This document shows, piece after piece, positions 54,877 to 64,000 of a stretch of DNA of 64,000 bases. The translations under genes were made by a program, and so were the position numbers. The DNA is taken from assembly GCA_030620095.1 (NCBI GenBank), contig JAUTXW010000357.1:62001-126000 (forward strand), in the 5' to 3' direction. Below the pieces are notes generated by a model. The model saw only the letters and a list, made by a program, of their open reading frames with translations. It ran no database searches and was not told the origin of the DNA. Source of the stretch: Kuschelorhynchus macadamiae (Eukaryota; Arthropoda; Insecta; Coleoptera; Curculionidae). The stretch's first letter is position 1, and each line of letters starts with the position of its first letter.

Positions 54877-57800
54877 CAAAGTTGAAAGCTCTATCTGAAA
54901 AACTATAAAACCGGCAACACTGTAAATATTAATTTTAGATCCAGCACTATTGATAACTTCCCTATGGCAAATTTTATAACGATATGTTAATCTGTAATCG
55001 AGATATTTGACCGCTCCTGTTCTTTTGAATGAAAATGCGGACTTGCCATATCTTTTAAAATTTCCAGACAAAAATTTGATATTATAGGACTGAAAACACT
55101 TTGGTTTGGTGAACATTATAAGCGAAAAACAATCATAGTATTACATTTAAAAAAATAAAGTTGAGAGCTCTATATGAAAAACTATAAAACCGGCAACACT
55201 GTAAATATTATTTTTAGATCCAGCACCATTGATAACCTTCCTATGGCAAATTTTATAACGATATATTAATCTGTATCGTATTGATCGTTCTTGTTCTTTT
55301 GAATGAAAATGCGGACTTGCCATATCTTTTAAAATTTCCAGACAAAAAATTTGATATTCTAGGATTGAAAATACTTTGGTTTGGTGAACATTATAAGCGA
55401 AAAACAATCATAGTATTACATTTAAAAAAATAAAGTTGAGAGCTCTATCTGAAAAACTATAAAACCGGCAACACTGTAAATATTATTCTTAGATCCAGCG
55501 CTATTGATAACCTTCCTAAGGCAAATTTTATAACGATATATTATCTGTAATCGAGATATTTGATCGTTGTTGTTCTTTGGAATGAAAATGCGGACTTGCC
55601 ATATCTTTTAAAATTTCCAGACAAAAAATTTGATATTCTAGGATTGAAAACACTTTGGTTTGGTGAACATTATAAGCGAAAAACAATCATAGTATTACAT
55701 TTAAAAAAATAAAGTTGGAAGCTCTATCTGAAAAACTATAAAACCGGCAACACTGTAAATATTATTCTTAGATCCAGCACTATTGATAACCTTCCTAAGG
55801 CAAATTTTATAACGATATATTAATCTGTAATCGAGATATTTGATCGTTGTTGTTCTTTTGAATGAAAATGCGGACTTGCCATATCTTTTAAAATTTCCAG
55901 AGAAAAAATTTGATATTCTAGGATTGAAAACACTTTGGTTTGGTGAACATTATAGGCGAAAAACAATCATAGTATTACATTTAAAAAAATAAAGTTGGAA
56001 GCTCTATCTGAAAAACTATAAAACCGGCAACACTGTAAATATTATTTTTAGATCCCCTTCCTATGGCAAATTTTATAACGATATATTAATCTGTAATCGA
56101 GATATTTGATCGTTCCTGTTCTTTTGAATGAAAATGCGGACTTGCCATATCTTTTAAAATTTCCAGACAAAAAATTTGATATTCTAGGATTGAAAACACT
56201 TTGGTTTGGTGAACGTTATAAGCGAAAAACAATCATAGTATTACATTTAAAAAAATAAAGTTGGGAGCTCTATCTGAAAAACTATAAAACCGGCAACACT
56301 GTAAATATTATTCTTAGATCCAGCACTATTGATTACCTTCCTAAGGCAAATTTTATAACGATATATTAATCTGTAATCGAGATATTTGATCGTTGTTGTT
56401 CTTTTGAATGAAAATGCGGACTTGCCATATCTTTTAAAATTTCCAGACAAAAAATTTGATATTCTAGGATTGAAAACACTTTGGTTTGGTGAACATTATA
56501 AGCGAAAAACAATCATAGTGTTACATTTAAAAAAATAAAGTTGAGAGCTCTATCTGAAAAACTATAAAACCGGCAACACTGTAAATATTATTTTTAGATC
56601 CAGCACCATTGATAACCTTCCTATGGCAAATTTTATAAAGATACATTAATCTGTATCGTATTGATCGTTGTTGTTCTTTTGAATGAAAATGCGGACTTGC
56701 CATATCTTTTAAAATTTCTAGATAAAAAATTTGATATTCTAGGATTGAAAACACTTTGGTTTGGTGAACATTATAAGCGAAAAACAATCATAGTATTACA
56801 TTTAAAAAAATAAAGTTGAGAGCTCTATCTGAAAAACTATAAAACCGGCAACACTGTAAATATTATTTTTAGATCCAGCACTATTCATAACCTTCCTATG
56901 GCAAATTTTATAACGATATATTAATCTGTAATCGAGATATTTGATCGTTCTTGTTCTTTTGAATGAAAACGCGGACTTGCCATATCTTTTAAAATTTCCA
57001 GACAAAAAATTTGATATTCTAGGATTGAAAATACTTTGGTTTGGTGAACATTATAAGCGAAAAACAATCATAGTATTACATTTAAAAAAATAAAGTTGAG
57101 AGCTCTATCTGAAAAACTATAAAACCGGCAGCACTGTTAATATTATTTTTAGATCCAGCACTATTCATAACCTCGCTATGGCAAATTTTATAACGATATA
57201 TTAATCTGTAATCGAGATATTTGATTGTTCTTGTTCTTTTGAATGAAAATGCGGACTTGCCATATCTTTTAAAATTTCCAGACAAAAAATTTGATATTCC
57301 AGGATTGAAAACACTTTGGTTTGGTGAACATTATAAGCGAAAAACAATCATAGTATTACATTTAAAAAAATAAAGTTGAGAGCTCTATCTGAAAAACTAT
57401 AAAACCGGCAACACTGTAAATATTATTTTTAGATCCAGCACTATTCATAACCTTCCTATGGCAAATTTTATAACGATATATTAATCTGTAATCGAGATAT
57501 TTGATCGTTCCTGTTCTTTTGAATGAAAATGCGGACTTGCCATATCTTTTAAAATTTCCAGACAAAAATTTGATATTCTAGGATTGAAAACACTTTGGTT
57601 TGGTGAACGTTATAAGCGAAAAACAATCATAGTATTACATTTAAAAAAATAAAATTGAGAGCTCTATCTGAAAAACTATAAAACCGGCAACACTGTAAAT
57701 ATTAATTTTAGATCCAGCACTATTGATAACCTTCCTATGGCAAATTTTATAACGATATATTAATCTGTAATCGAGATATTTGATCGTTCTTGTTCTTTTG

Positions 57801-59840
57801 AATGAAAATGCGGACTTGCCATATCTTTTAAAATTTCCAGACAAAAAATTTGATATTCTATGATTGAAAACACTTTGGTTTGGTGAACATTATAAGCGAA
57901 AAACAATTATAGTATTACATTTAAAAAAATAAAGTTAAGAGCTCTATCTGAAAAACTATAAAACCGGCAACACTGTAAATATTATTTTTAGATCCAGCCC
58001 TATTGATAACCTTCCTATGGCAAATTTTATAACGATATATTAATCTTCAATCGAGATATTTGATTGTTCTTGTTCTTTTGAATGAAAATGCGGACTTGCC
58101 ATATCTTTTAAAAATTCCAGACCAAAAATTTGATATCCTAGGATTGAAAACACTTTGGTTTGGTGAACGTTATAAGCGAAAAACATTCATAGTATTACAT
58201 TTAAAAAAATAAAGTTGGAAGCTCTATCGGAAAAACTATAAAACCGGCAACACCGTAAATACTATTTTTAGATCCAGCACTATTGATAACCTCCCTATGG
58301 CAAATTTTATAACGATATATATCTGTAATCGAGATATTTGATTGTTCTTGTTCTTTTGAATGAAAATGCGGACTTGCCATATCTTTTAAAATTTCCAGAC
58401 AAAAAATTTGATATTCTATGATTGAAAACTCTTTGGTTTGGTGAACATTATAAGCGAAGAACAATCATAGTATTACATTTAAAAAAATAAAGTAGAGAGC
58501 TCTATCTGAAAACTATAAAACCGGCAACACTGTAAATATTATTTTTAGATCCAGCACTATTGATAACCTTCCTATGGCAAATTTTATAACGATATATTAA
58601 TCTGTAATCGAGATATTTGATCGTTCTTGTTCTTTTGAATGAAAATGCGGACTTGCCATATCTTTTAAAATTTCCAGACAAAAAATTTGATATTCTATGA
58701 TTGAAAACACTTTGGTTTGGTCAACATTATAAGCGAAAAACAATTATTTAAAAAAATAAAGTTGAGAGCTCTATCGGAAAAACTATAATAACTGGCAACG
58801 CTGTAAATATTATTTTTAGATCCAGCACTATTGATAACCTTCCTATGGCAAATTTTATAACGATATATTAATCTGTAATCGAGATATTTGATCGTTCTTG
58901 TTCTTTTGAATGAAAATGCGGACTTGCCATATCTTTTAAAATTTCCAGACAAAAAATTTGATATTCTATGATTGAAAACACTTTGGTTTGGTGAACATTA
59001 TAAGCGAAAAACAATTATAGTATTACATTTAAAAAAATAAAGTTAAGAGCTCTATCTGAAAAACTATAAAACCGGCAACACTGTAAATATTATTTTTAGA
59101 TCCAGCCCTATTGATAACCTTCCTATGGCAAATTTTATAACGATATATTAATCTTCAATCGAGATATTTGATTGTTCTTGTTCTTTTGAATGAAAATGCG
59201 GACTTGCCATATCTTTTAAAATTTCCAGACAAAAAATTTGATATTCTAGGATTGAAAACACTTTGGTTTGGTGAACGTTATAAGCGAAAAACATTCATAG
59301 TATTACATTTAAAAAAATAAAGTTGGAAGCTCTATCTGAAAAACTATAAAATCGGCAACACTGTAAATATTAGTTTTAGATCCAGCACTATTGATAAACT
59401 CCCTATGGCAAATTTTATAACGATATATTAATCTGTAATCGAGATATTTGATAGTTCTTGTTCTTTTGAATGAAAATGCGGACTTGCCATATCTTTTAAA
59501 ATTTCCAGACAAAAAATTTGATATTCTATGATTGAAAACTCTTTGGTTTGGTGAACATTATAAGCGAAAAACAATCATAGTATTACATTTAAAAAAATAA
59601 AGTTGAGAGCTCTATCTGAAAACTATAAAACCGGCAACACTGTAAATATTATTTTTAGATCCAGCACTATTGATAACCTTCCTATGGCAAATTTTATAAC
59701 GATATATTAATCTGTAATCGAGATATTTGATCGTTCTTGTTCTTTTGAATGAAAATGCGGACTTGCCATATCTTTTAAATTTAAAATTTCCAGACAAAAA
59801 ATTTGATATCCTAGGATTGAAAACACTTTGGTTTGGTGAA
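54877..59840. repeat. Tandem satellite array, about 279-bp unit, about 18 copies
   Basis: The landmark GAAAATGCGGACTTGCCATA recurs about every 279 bases from about 55033 to about 59750, eighteen times. Units share AAAAAATAAAGTTGAGAGCT, CCGGCAACACTGTAAATATT, GATCCAGCACTATTGATAAC and ACACTTTGGTTTGGTGAACA. Most differ by only a few percent; a few have small deletions (for example around 56055 and 58745). On the minus strand nearly every unit holds a 67-codon frame (MSGNFKRYGKSAFSF...), but as 279-280 is not consistently a multiple of three and other units use other frames, this is probably not coding. A higher-order repeat is suggested: units near 57.8-58.4 and 58.9-59.5 share the same variants. 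Confidence 0.97.
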
Positions 59841-60260
59841 TTGAGTTCAAATTTTCGTCAAAAATTAAGAGTCATATGAGGATGGCCTGGTAATAGTTTG
59901 GAAAAAATGCAATATGGCAATGCAATGTTAAAAAAATTATTACTAAAAAATTAATTATCCAATTTACCTCAGATTTTGCACAAAAAATCAAGTGTTACAT
60001 AAGAATGAACTGGTAACATTTTGATATGAATCCATGATGACAAAATTGCGTCCTAATAAAGTATTTAAAAAAATCAACCTGAAAATATTATTTATTAAAT
60101 TATTTTAAATTTTTGTACTGGAATTAAGTGAGATATAGAGATAAATTGGCGTAATTATACCCAAAAGTCAAGTGTGGCATAGGTAGAAAGAATCTGGTAA
60201 AATACTGGTAGGAATCCAATATGATAGAACCAAATGGCGCCCAATAAAAATCTTTGAAAA
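59841..60260. repeat. Degenerate repeat with CAAGTGT...CTGGTAA motif, three copies
   Basis: Three diverged blocks carry the order CAAAA(A/G)TCAAGTGT(T/G), ACATAAG/GCATAGG, CTGGTAA and a ATGAATCCA/GGAATCCA motif, at about 59858, 59983 and 60163. Spacing is uneven (about 123 and 180). It follows immediately after the last satellite unit. Confidence 0.6.
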
Positions 60261-61608
60261 GATCGTATATGTAGCACATATATTCTGAACTAAATGAGGT
60301 CACACCTAACAAATGGGAAAAAAGTCACCACTATGGAAGTTACTGGCAAAGGAAATTTACCGAATTTTTCTACAGGCGTGCGAAAAATTTTATTTTCAAT
60401 ACAGATTTCAGTGTGGAAAATTTGTTCTTCAGCACTAGTATGGAAAAATTATAGCATTGGCGCGTTTAAGGCATTTACCCAGCGTTAAGTAATAACCAGG
60501 TTAGATTTGTTGTGATTAACAACCCGTTGAATATCCATCGCGATCCACAGCAATCCGGTTGAGTTGTAGCTCCAGAACGGAAGATGCGTTAATCGATATT
60601 CAAATTGAAAACAACGTTATATTTTTGTGCTTTCACCAAATTCATTCTTTGTGAACGTGCCCCATAAAACATATTATTATCGTTTGCAATTACTTTATTA
60701 ATTACCTCATAAAACTTACCTATATAATTACTATCTATGTATTTAAGTCATGTAATTTTTGTTGATTGTCTAAGAAAGGCGACGTCAAACTTTTACTAAG
60801 TATGGGCGTGTTGATCCTAAGCGAATCAAGTAAATACTCAAAGATACGTCTTTTTTTCTTCTAGATACTGGTTTAAAAATCAGCTCGGTCCGTGTTATGG
60901 GTGAATTTTGAGAAATTTTTGAATTGTGGCGTGCACGAATTCTGTTTGCCATTCTCTGGCCCTCTGGTATCGGTTAAATATATAATAAAAACGGGATAAA
61001 AACGATTAAATATATCAAATATTCCATCTTTGTTCTGCAAGACATAGATACCTAGTTTCGAGAATGCATTATTTTTCCATTGGCCATTGAATTTACCACT
61101 TTTTCAAGTTGGCCAGGCTGTGCCAGCTGTGAAGTTTTGACTGACTTGTCATAATACGCAGCTTGACAGGGTCACAGTGTTTTCGACTATCTCTTGATCT
61201 ATCTATAGTAAATGCTTTGAGGAGTGTTGAAAACGGATATACGTCCCGAAAAGTATAGAAGTGTAGGGATTCCTAACGAAACAAAGTTATAAAAAGTATT
61301 TTATATACGAAATGAAGGTCGTTATAACCAGTGGCGGCTGTTCAGGTGAAGTAGGTGAAGTGCTACTTCACCAGGAAAAATAAACAAGCAAACATCTAAC
61401 TGTATTTATTGTCTATATCTTAAACTTTTAGTATTTACATTCATTTATTCACCTACTTGGTAAAAAATAAACTGTACAGTTCGACTGCGGTACCGTTCGG
61501 TTGTGCTTTGTTTTGCGTTCCTCGCAGTCGAGCTGCTTCGCAGTTCGTGTGTTTGTTCTGTTTTGTTTTCGCTGTGTATTTTTGTTTCGAATTTTTCATT
61601 TTCTAAAT
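60261..61608. other. Non-coding stretch and probable LINE 5' UTR
   Basis: No gene to about 61.3 kb. At 61343-61372 a perfect hairpin GGTGAAGTAG...CTACTTCACC occurs, then a pyrimidine- and TTCG-rich segment at 61480-61570 leading into the ATG of LINE ORF1. The LINE 5' end is probably within 61.3-61.5 kb but was not located. Confidence 0.4.
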
Positions 61609-62760
61609 ATGGCTGAATACAAGTGTGACAATTGCCGTAAAGAGTTTTGAGAGAAAGACAAATACAATAAACTTCGTTGTAGTGGCGAGTGTAAATGATC
61701 TTTTTGCATGAATTGCACGGGCCTTGATAAGGCTACCACAAAAATCTTGATATTACAAAAATCAACCCACCTCCGATTTTTCTGCGCCCTGTGCGACTCC
61801 CCTAGTTTGAAATATCTCAACGATAAAATCACAAAGGTATCTCAAAATTTGATTCCACATGAACTTTTTGATTCAGTCGCAAACCGTGTATCCCAATTGT
61901 CAAGTAGTGTACCGACAATTTCTGAAATGTATGACATTTTAGTGAAGAGTGAATCCAGGTGGGATCTCATGGAGAAAAAAATTGACGATATCCATAATCT
62001 CTCGAGGGAGTTTTCCGCTTACAAACCAGATATGTTATTAAAGTCTCTAAGGGATATGGAACAGAATATTTTCAATATTTCCCAAATCCTCTTCAACAAT
62101 GCCGAAGAAGTGATAAAAATCCAAGTACAGGACTCCTCTTCAATTGAATTAAAAGCAGGTATTGCTAACATTAAGAGCAACCTAACTTGTGTAACTGACT
62201 TGGTAAAAAGTTATACTCCAAATATGAAAGCCAACATAAGTGTAAGCATATCAAAAATACATACCCTACCACCATACCCTTGCCTACACCAACTATGGAA
62301 ACTACCTGCTCCACCGCCTCTACACAAACTGAGGTAACACCTACGGATATTCCCAGTACTACTGAAGGCTCCAGCAAGCTGGCTTGTAATAATACACAAC
62401 GGTGGCACTATGTAGTCGTAAGAAATCTTCCTGCAGGGTTTACGCCTAGTTCACTACGTTAAGGAAAAGCTTGGGACTACAGAGTTTATTCGATGCTACC
62501 ACCTAATCAATCATATCTCAAATATTGATTTTAAAATTGGAACTCAGTCAAAAAAGTCAGCTGAAAAGCTTTAGACAGCAATCTATGGCCACATGGCGTA
62601 GTAATAAAACGGTCAGCTGTATCCGAACTTACAGAAAAATCTACACCGAACCTCCCACCTCCCTCCACACCGAAAAAACTGCCCACCAACTCGAGCTCCG
62701 TCAGTTCACTGGTTGTCTCCTCTCCAATTTCTCAAAAGGGCACTATAATATCTTCTGACA
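61609..62760 (+). pseudogene. LINE ORF1 with PHD-like zinc finger and RRM-like end
   Basis: ATG at 61609 opens AEYKCDNCRKEF with a Cys/His pattern continuing as CSGEC, FCMNCTGLD and FFCALCD, a PHD-type finger as seen in ORF1 of CR1/Jockey-like LINEs. Two in-frame TGA codons interrupt it (after KEF and after ECK). The next 200 codons are open and include heptad-like stretches (MEKKIDDIHNLSREF, LLKSLRDMEQNIFNI). After a frameshift at about 62280 a Thr/Ser-rich linker leads to WHYVVVRNLPAGFTPSSLR, resembling an RNA-recognition fold, and further shifted frames with FKIGTQSK. ORF1 proteins bind the element RNA. This copy is inactive as read. Confidence 0.75.
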
Positions 62761-62792
62761 AAGAGGCCATTGCTGCCTGCAAAGCAAATGTC

Positions 62793-63254
62793 TTGTTGAG
62801 CGACAACTGCTACAGTCTTTCCAAGAAAGCTCCTACTGACCAAGAACCTATTTTTGATCCAATGTCTCCCCCAACAGTGAAGCTTACGCGAACCGAAAAA
62901 AGTTCTGATAACCGTTTCCTCATGTCTAGACTAAGAGAACCAGCCATTTTAAAGGCCTTCAAGTTATATCTCGCCTTCCTGCACGACCAACCTGCGCCAA
63001 TTCACTTTGAAGGGTTTACAAATACAAGCATCAGGCTGTTTTTGGCTTCTGAAGGTATTCCTATAGATTATAGAACCCTACATAAGATATATTTCGATTT
63101 TCATGCTGCTTACGGATTTAACGCAGCAGAAGTGGAAGCGGATCTTGCAGCCTATGGATCCTACATATCTTCGGAGAGATCGATCCATCTTCAGAGGACC
63201 AGAGAATGCCATAAAAACTATTTTACCAGCAATTTTCCCAAAAAAAATTTTTAG
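62793..63254 (+). pseudogene. LINE region between ORF1 and endonuclease, function unknown
   Basis: A 153-codon frame with FLMSRLREPAILKAFKLYLAF, LFLASEGIPIDYRTLHKIYF, and AAEVEADLAAYGSYISSERS, then HLQRTRECHKNYF. I do not recognise a domain. It ends in a run of A and T; the neighbouring frame continues without a stop (LENRTCPEELDSSKLPVV) into ORF2, so the stop at 63252 may be a one-base slip in that homopolymer and the segment could be the ORF1 end or the ORF2 N-terminus. Confidence 0.6.
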
Positions 63255-63316
63255 AAAACAGGACGTGTCCTGAGGAACTAGATTCCTCAAAACTTCCTGT
63301 TGTTACTAGTCTTAAT

Positions 63317-64000
63317 ATGGTTCTAATTAATATTGCTTCTCTAAGAAATAAAACTGACGAGTTGTACCTATTTCTGGAAGAATTGGAGTTCCCCCAACTT
63401 GTTGCAATTACTGAGCACTGGCTGAATCTAAACGAACCCTTTTATATTGAGAGGTATACCACAATAGCTAGATATGACAGAAAAAACTCAGCTCATGGGG
63501 GAACACTGATTCTATCCCTAAATGGAGATTTCATGTCGGTATCTAAATATGATCATTTGTTAGCGGATAGCTCTTTTGAATTCTCTATGGTATATAATCA
63601 AAACCTTGATCTTTATGTAATTTGTATTTATAGATCACCAAACTCTGATGCACAATCATTTTTAAATAGCCTGGTAAGTTTGCTAGACAGTCTACCGATT
63701 AAAGGTAAAAAATTCTATGCGGGGACTTTAATATTGACTATGCTACTGTTTGTGCCATCCAGAAATATCTAATTTCTATATTCGACTCTTTCGGTCTTTC
63801 AATGCATGTATCCTTGCCAACTAGAATTTCAAAAAACTCTTCTTCTATCATCGATTACATGGCGTCTGATTTTTCTCCATCAGAGGTGCAATCACAGGTC
63901 TATAACTCAGGTCTTTCCGATCACGAGGCGGTAATTTCCAGGTTTAGTTTACCTATTAGACCTTTACCAAGATCTCGCCATCGGGGCAGAATTTTCTCGG
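63317..64000 (+). pseudogene. LINE ORF2 endonuclease domain, cut by window edge
   Basis: VLINIASLRNKTDELYLFLEE starts an apurinic-type endonuclease domain; AITEHWLN carries the catalytic Glu, and YDRKNSAHGGTLIL and LYVICIYRSPNSD follow. At about 63720 one G appears to be missing from a GGGG run, and the next frame supplies GDFNIDYATV (catalytic Asp and Asn), NSSSIIDYMASD and GLSDHEAVIS (catalytic Asp-His). The reverse transcriptase lies beyond the window. Sequence differs from the LINE at 43.9 kb, so it is a different family. Confidence 0.9.

Overview
The window looks like transposon-dense, AT-rich nuclear DNA from an arthropod, most likely an insect and perhaps a beetle. This is inferred from the repeat families: several Tc1/mariner-superfamily transposases (including the arthropod-typical type with an N-terminal YSxAE helix-turn-helix domain), Penelope-like elements (PLEs), a CsRn1-type Ty3/gypsy element, a Crypton-type tyrosine recombinase and non-LTR retrotransposons with a zinc-finger ORF1. 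I found no recognisable host gene, tRNA, rRNA or CRISPR array. Nearly every supported coding feature is a transposon gene, most of them broken.

Layout. 1-0.55 kb: C-terminal part of a Tc1 (DD34E) transposase. 2.7-6.7 kb: PLE terminal motif, a decayed LINE 3' end, a six-unit 278-bp satellite running into a PLE-like promoter and hammerhead-like motif. 11.2-15.1 kb: decayed mariner-like transposases and a complete long-arm element (11960-14157). 15.2-16.05 kb: head-to-head PLE fragments. 17.0-17.35 kb: long-spacer transposase fragment. 18.5-18.8 kb: 164-bp repeat with a strong hairpin. 20.75-31.2 kb: a probable old TA-flanked inverted-repeat element that hosts two later insertions, a complete CsRn1-like LTR retrotransposon (22686-28332, minus strand, TSD CAAT) and a mariner-like element (29083-30855) sitting exactly in the centre of a palindrome. 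33.0-34.6 kb: decayed PLE with inverted duplication. 36.0-38.0 kb: long-spacer transposase next to a decayed Crypton. 38.9-42.0 kb: PLE endonuclease fragment abutting a mariner-like element. 43.9-46.6 kb: LINE with an 832-codon open reading frame. 46.8-50.3 kb: mariner-like element with a Tc1 nested in its right arm. 51.45-53.94 kb: another mariner-like element. 54.05-59.84 kb: a (TA)n tract, one inverted monomer and about 18 tandem copies of a 279-bp satellite. 61.6-64.0 kb: a different LINE with ORF1 and the start of ORF2, running off the right edge.

The strongest unifying observation is architectural. The mariner-like elements with a DD(40-41)D transposase sit inside unusually long inverted arms of about 270 to 710 bp. 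In three or four of the five, the arms contain further internal terminus-like sequences (TA followed by C-rich CAGGGTG/CGGGGTG motifs) mirrored on both sides. In two cases the arms have grown into the transposase gene itself, duplicating its 3' end (39-42 kb) or its 5' end (52-53 kb) in inverted orientation. PLE fragments are also repeatedly found head to head. The nesting gives a relative chronology: the LTR retrotransposon (LTRs differ at one base) and the nested Tc1 are recent, the PLEs and several mariners are old.
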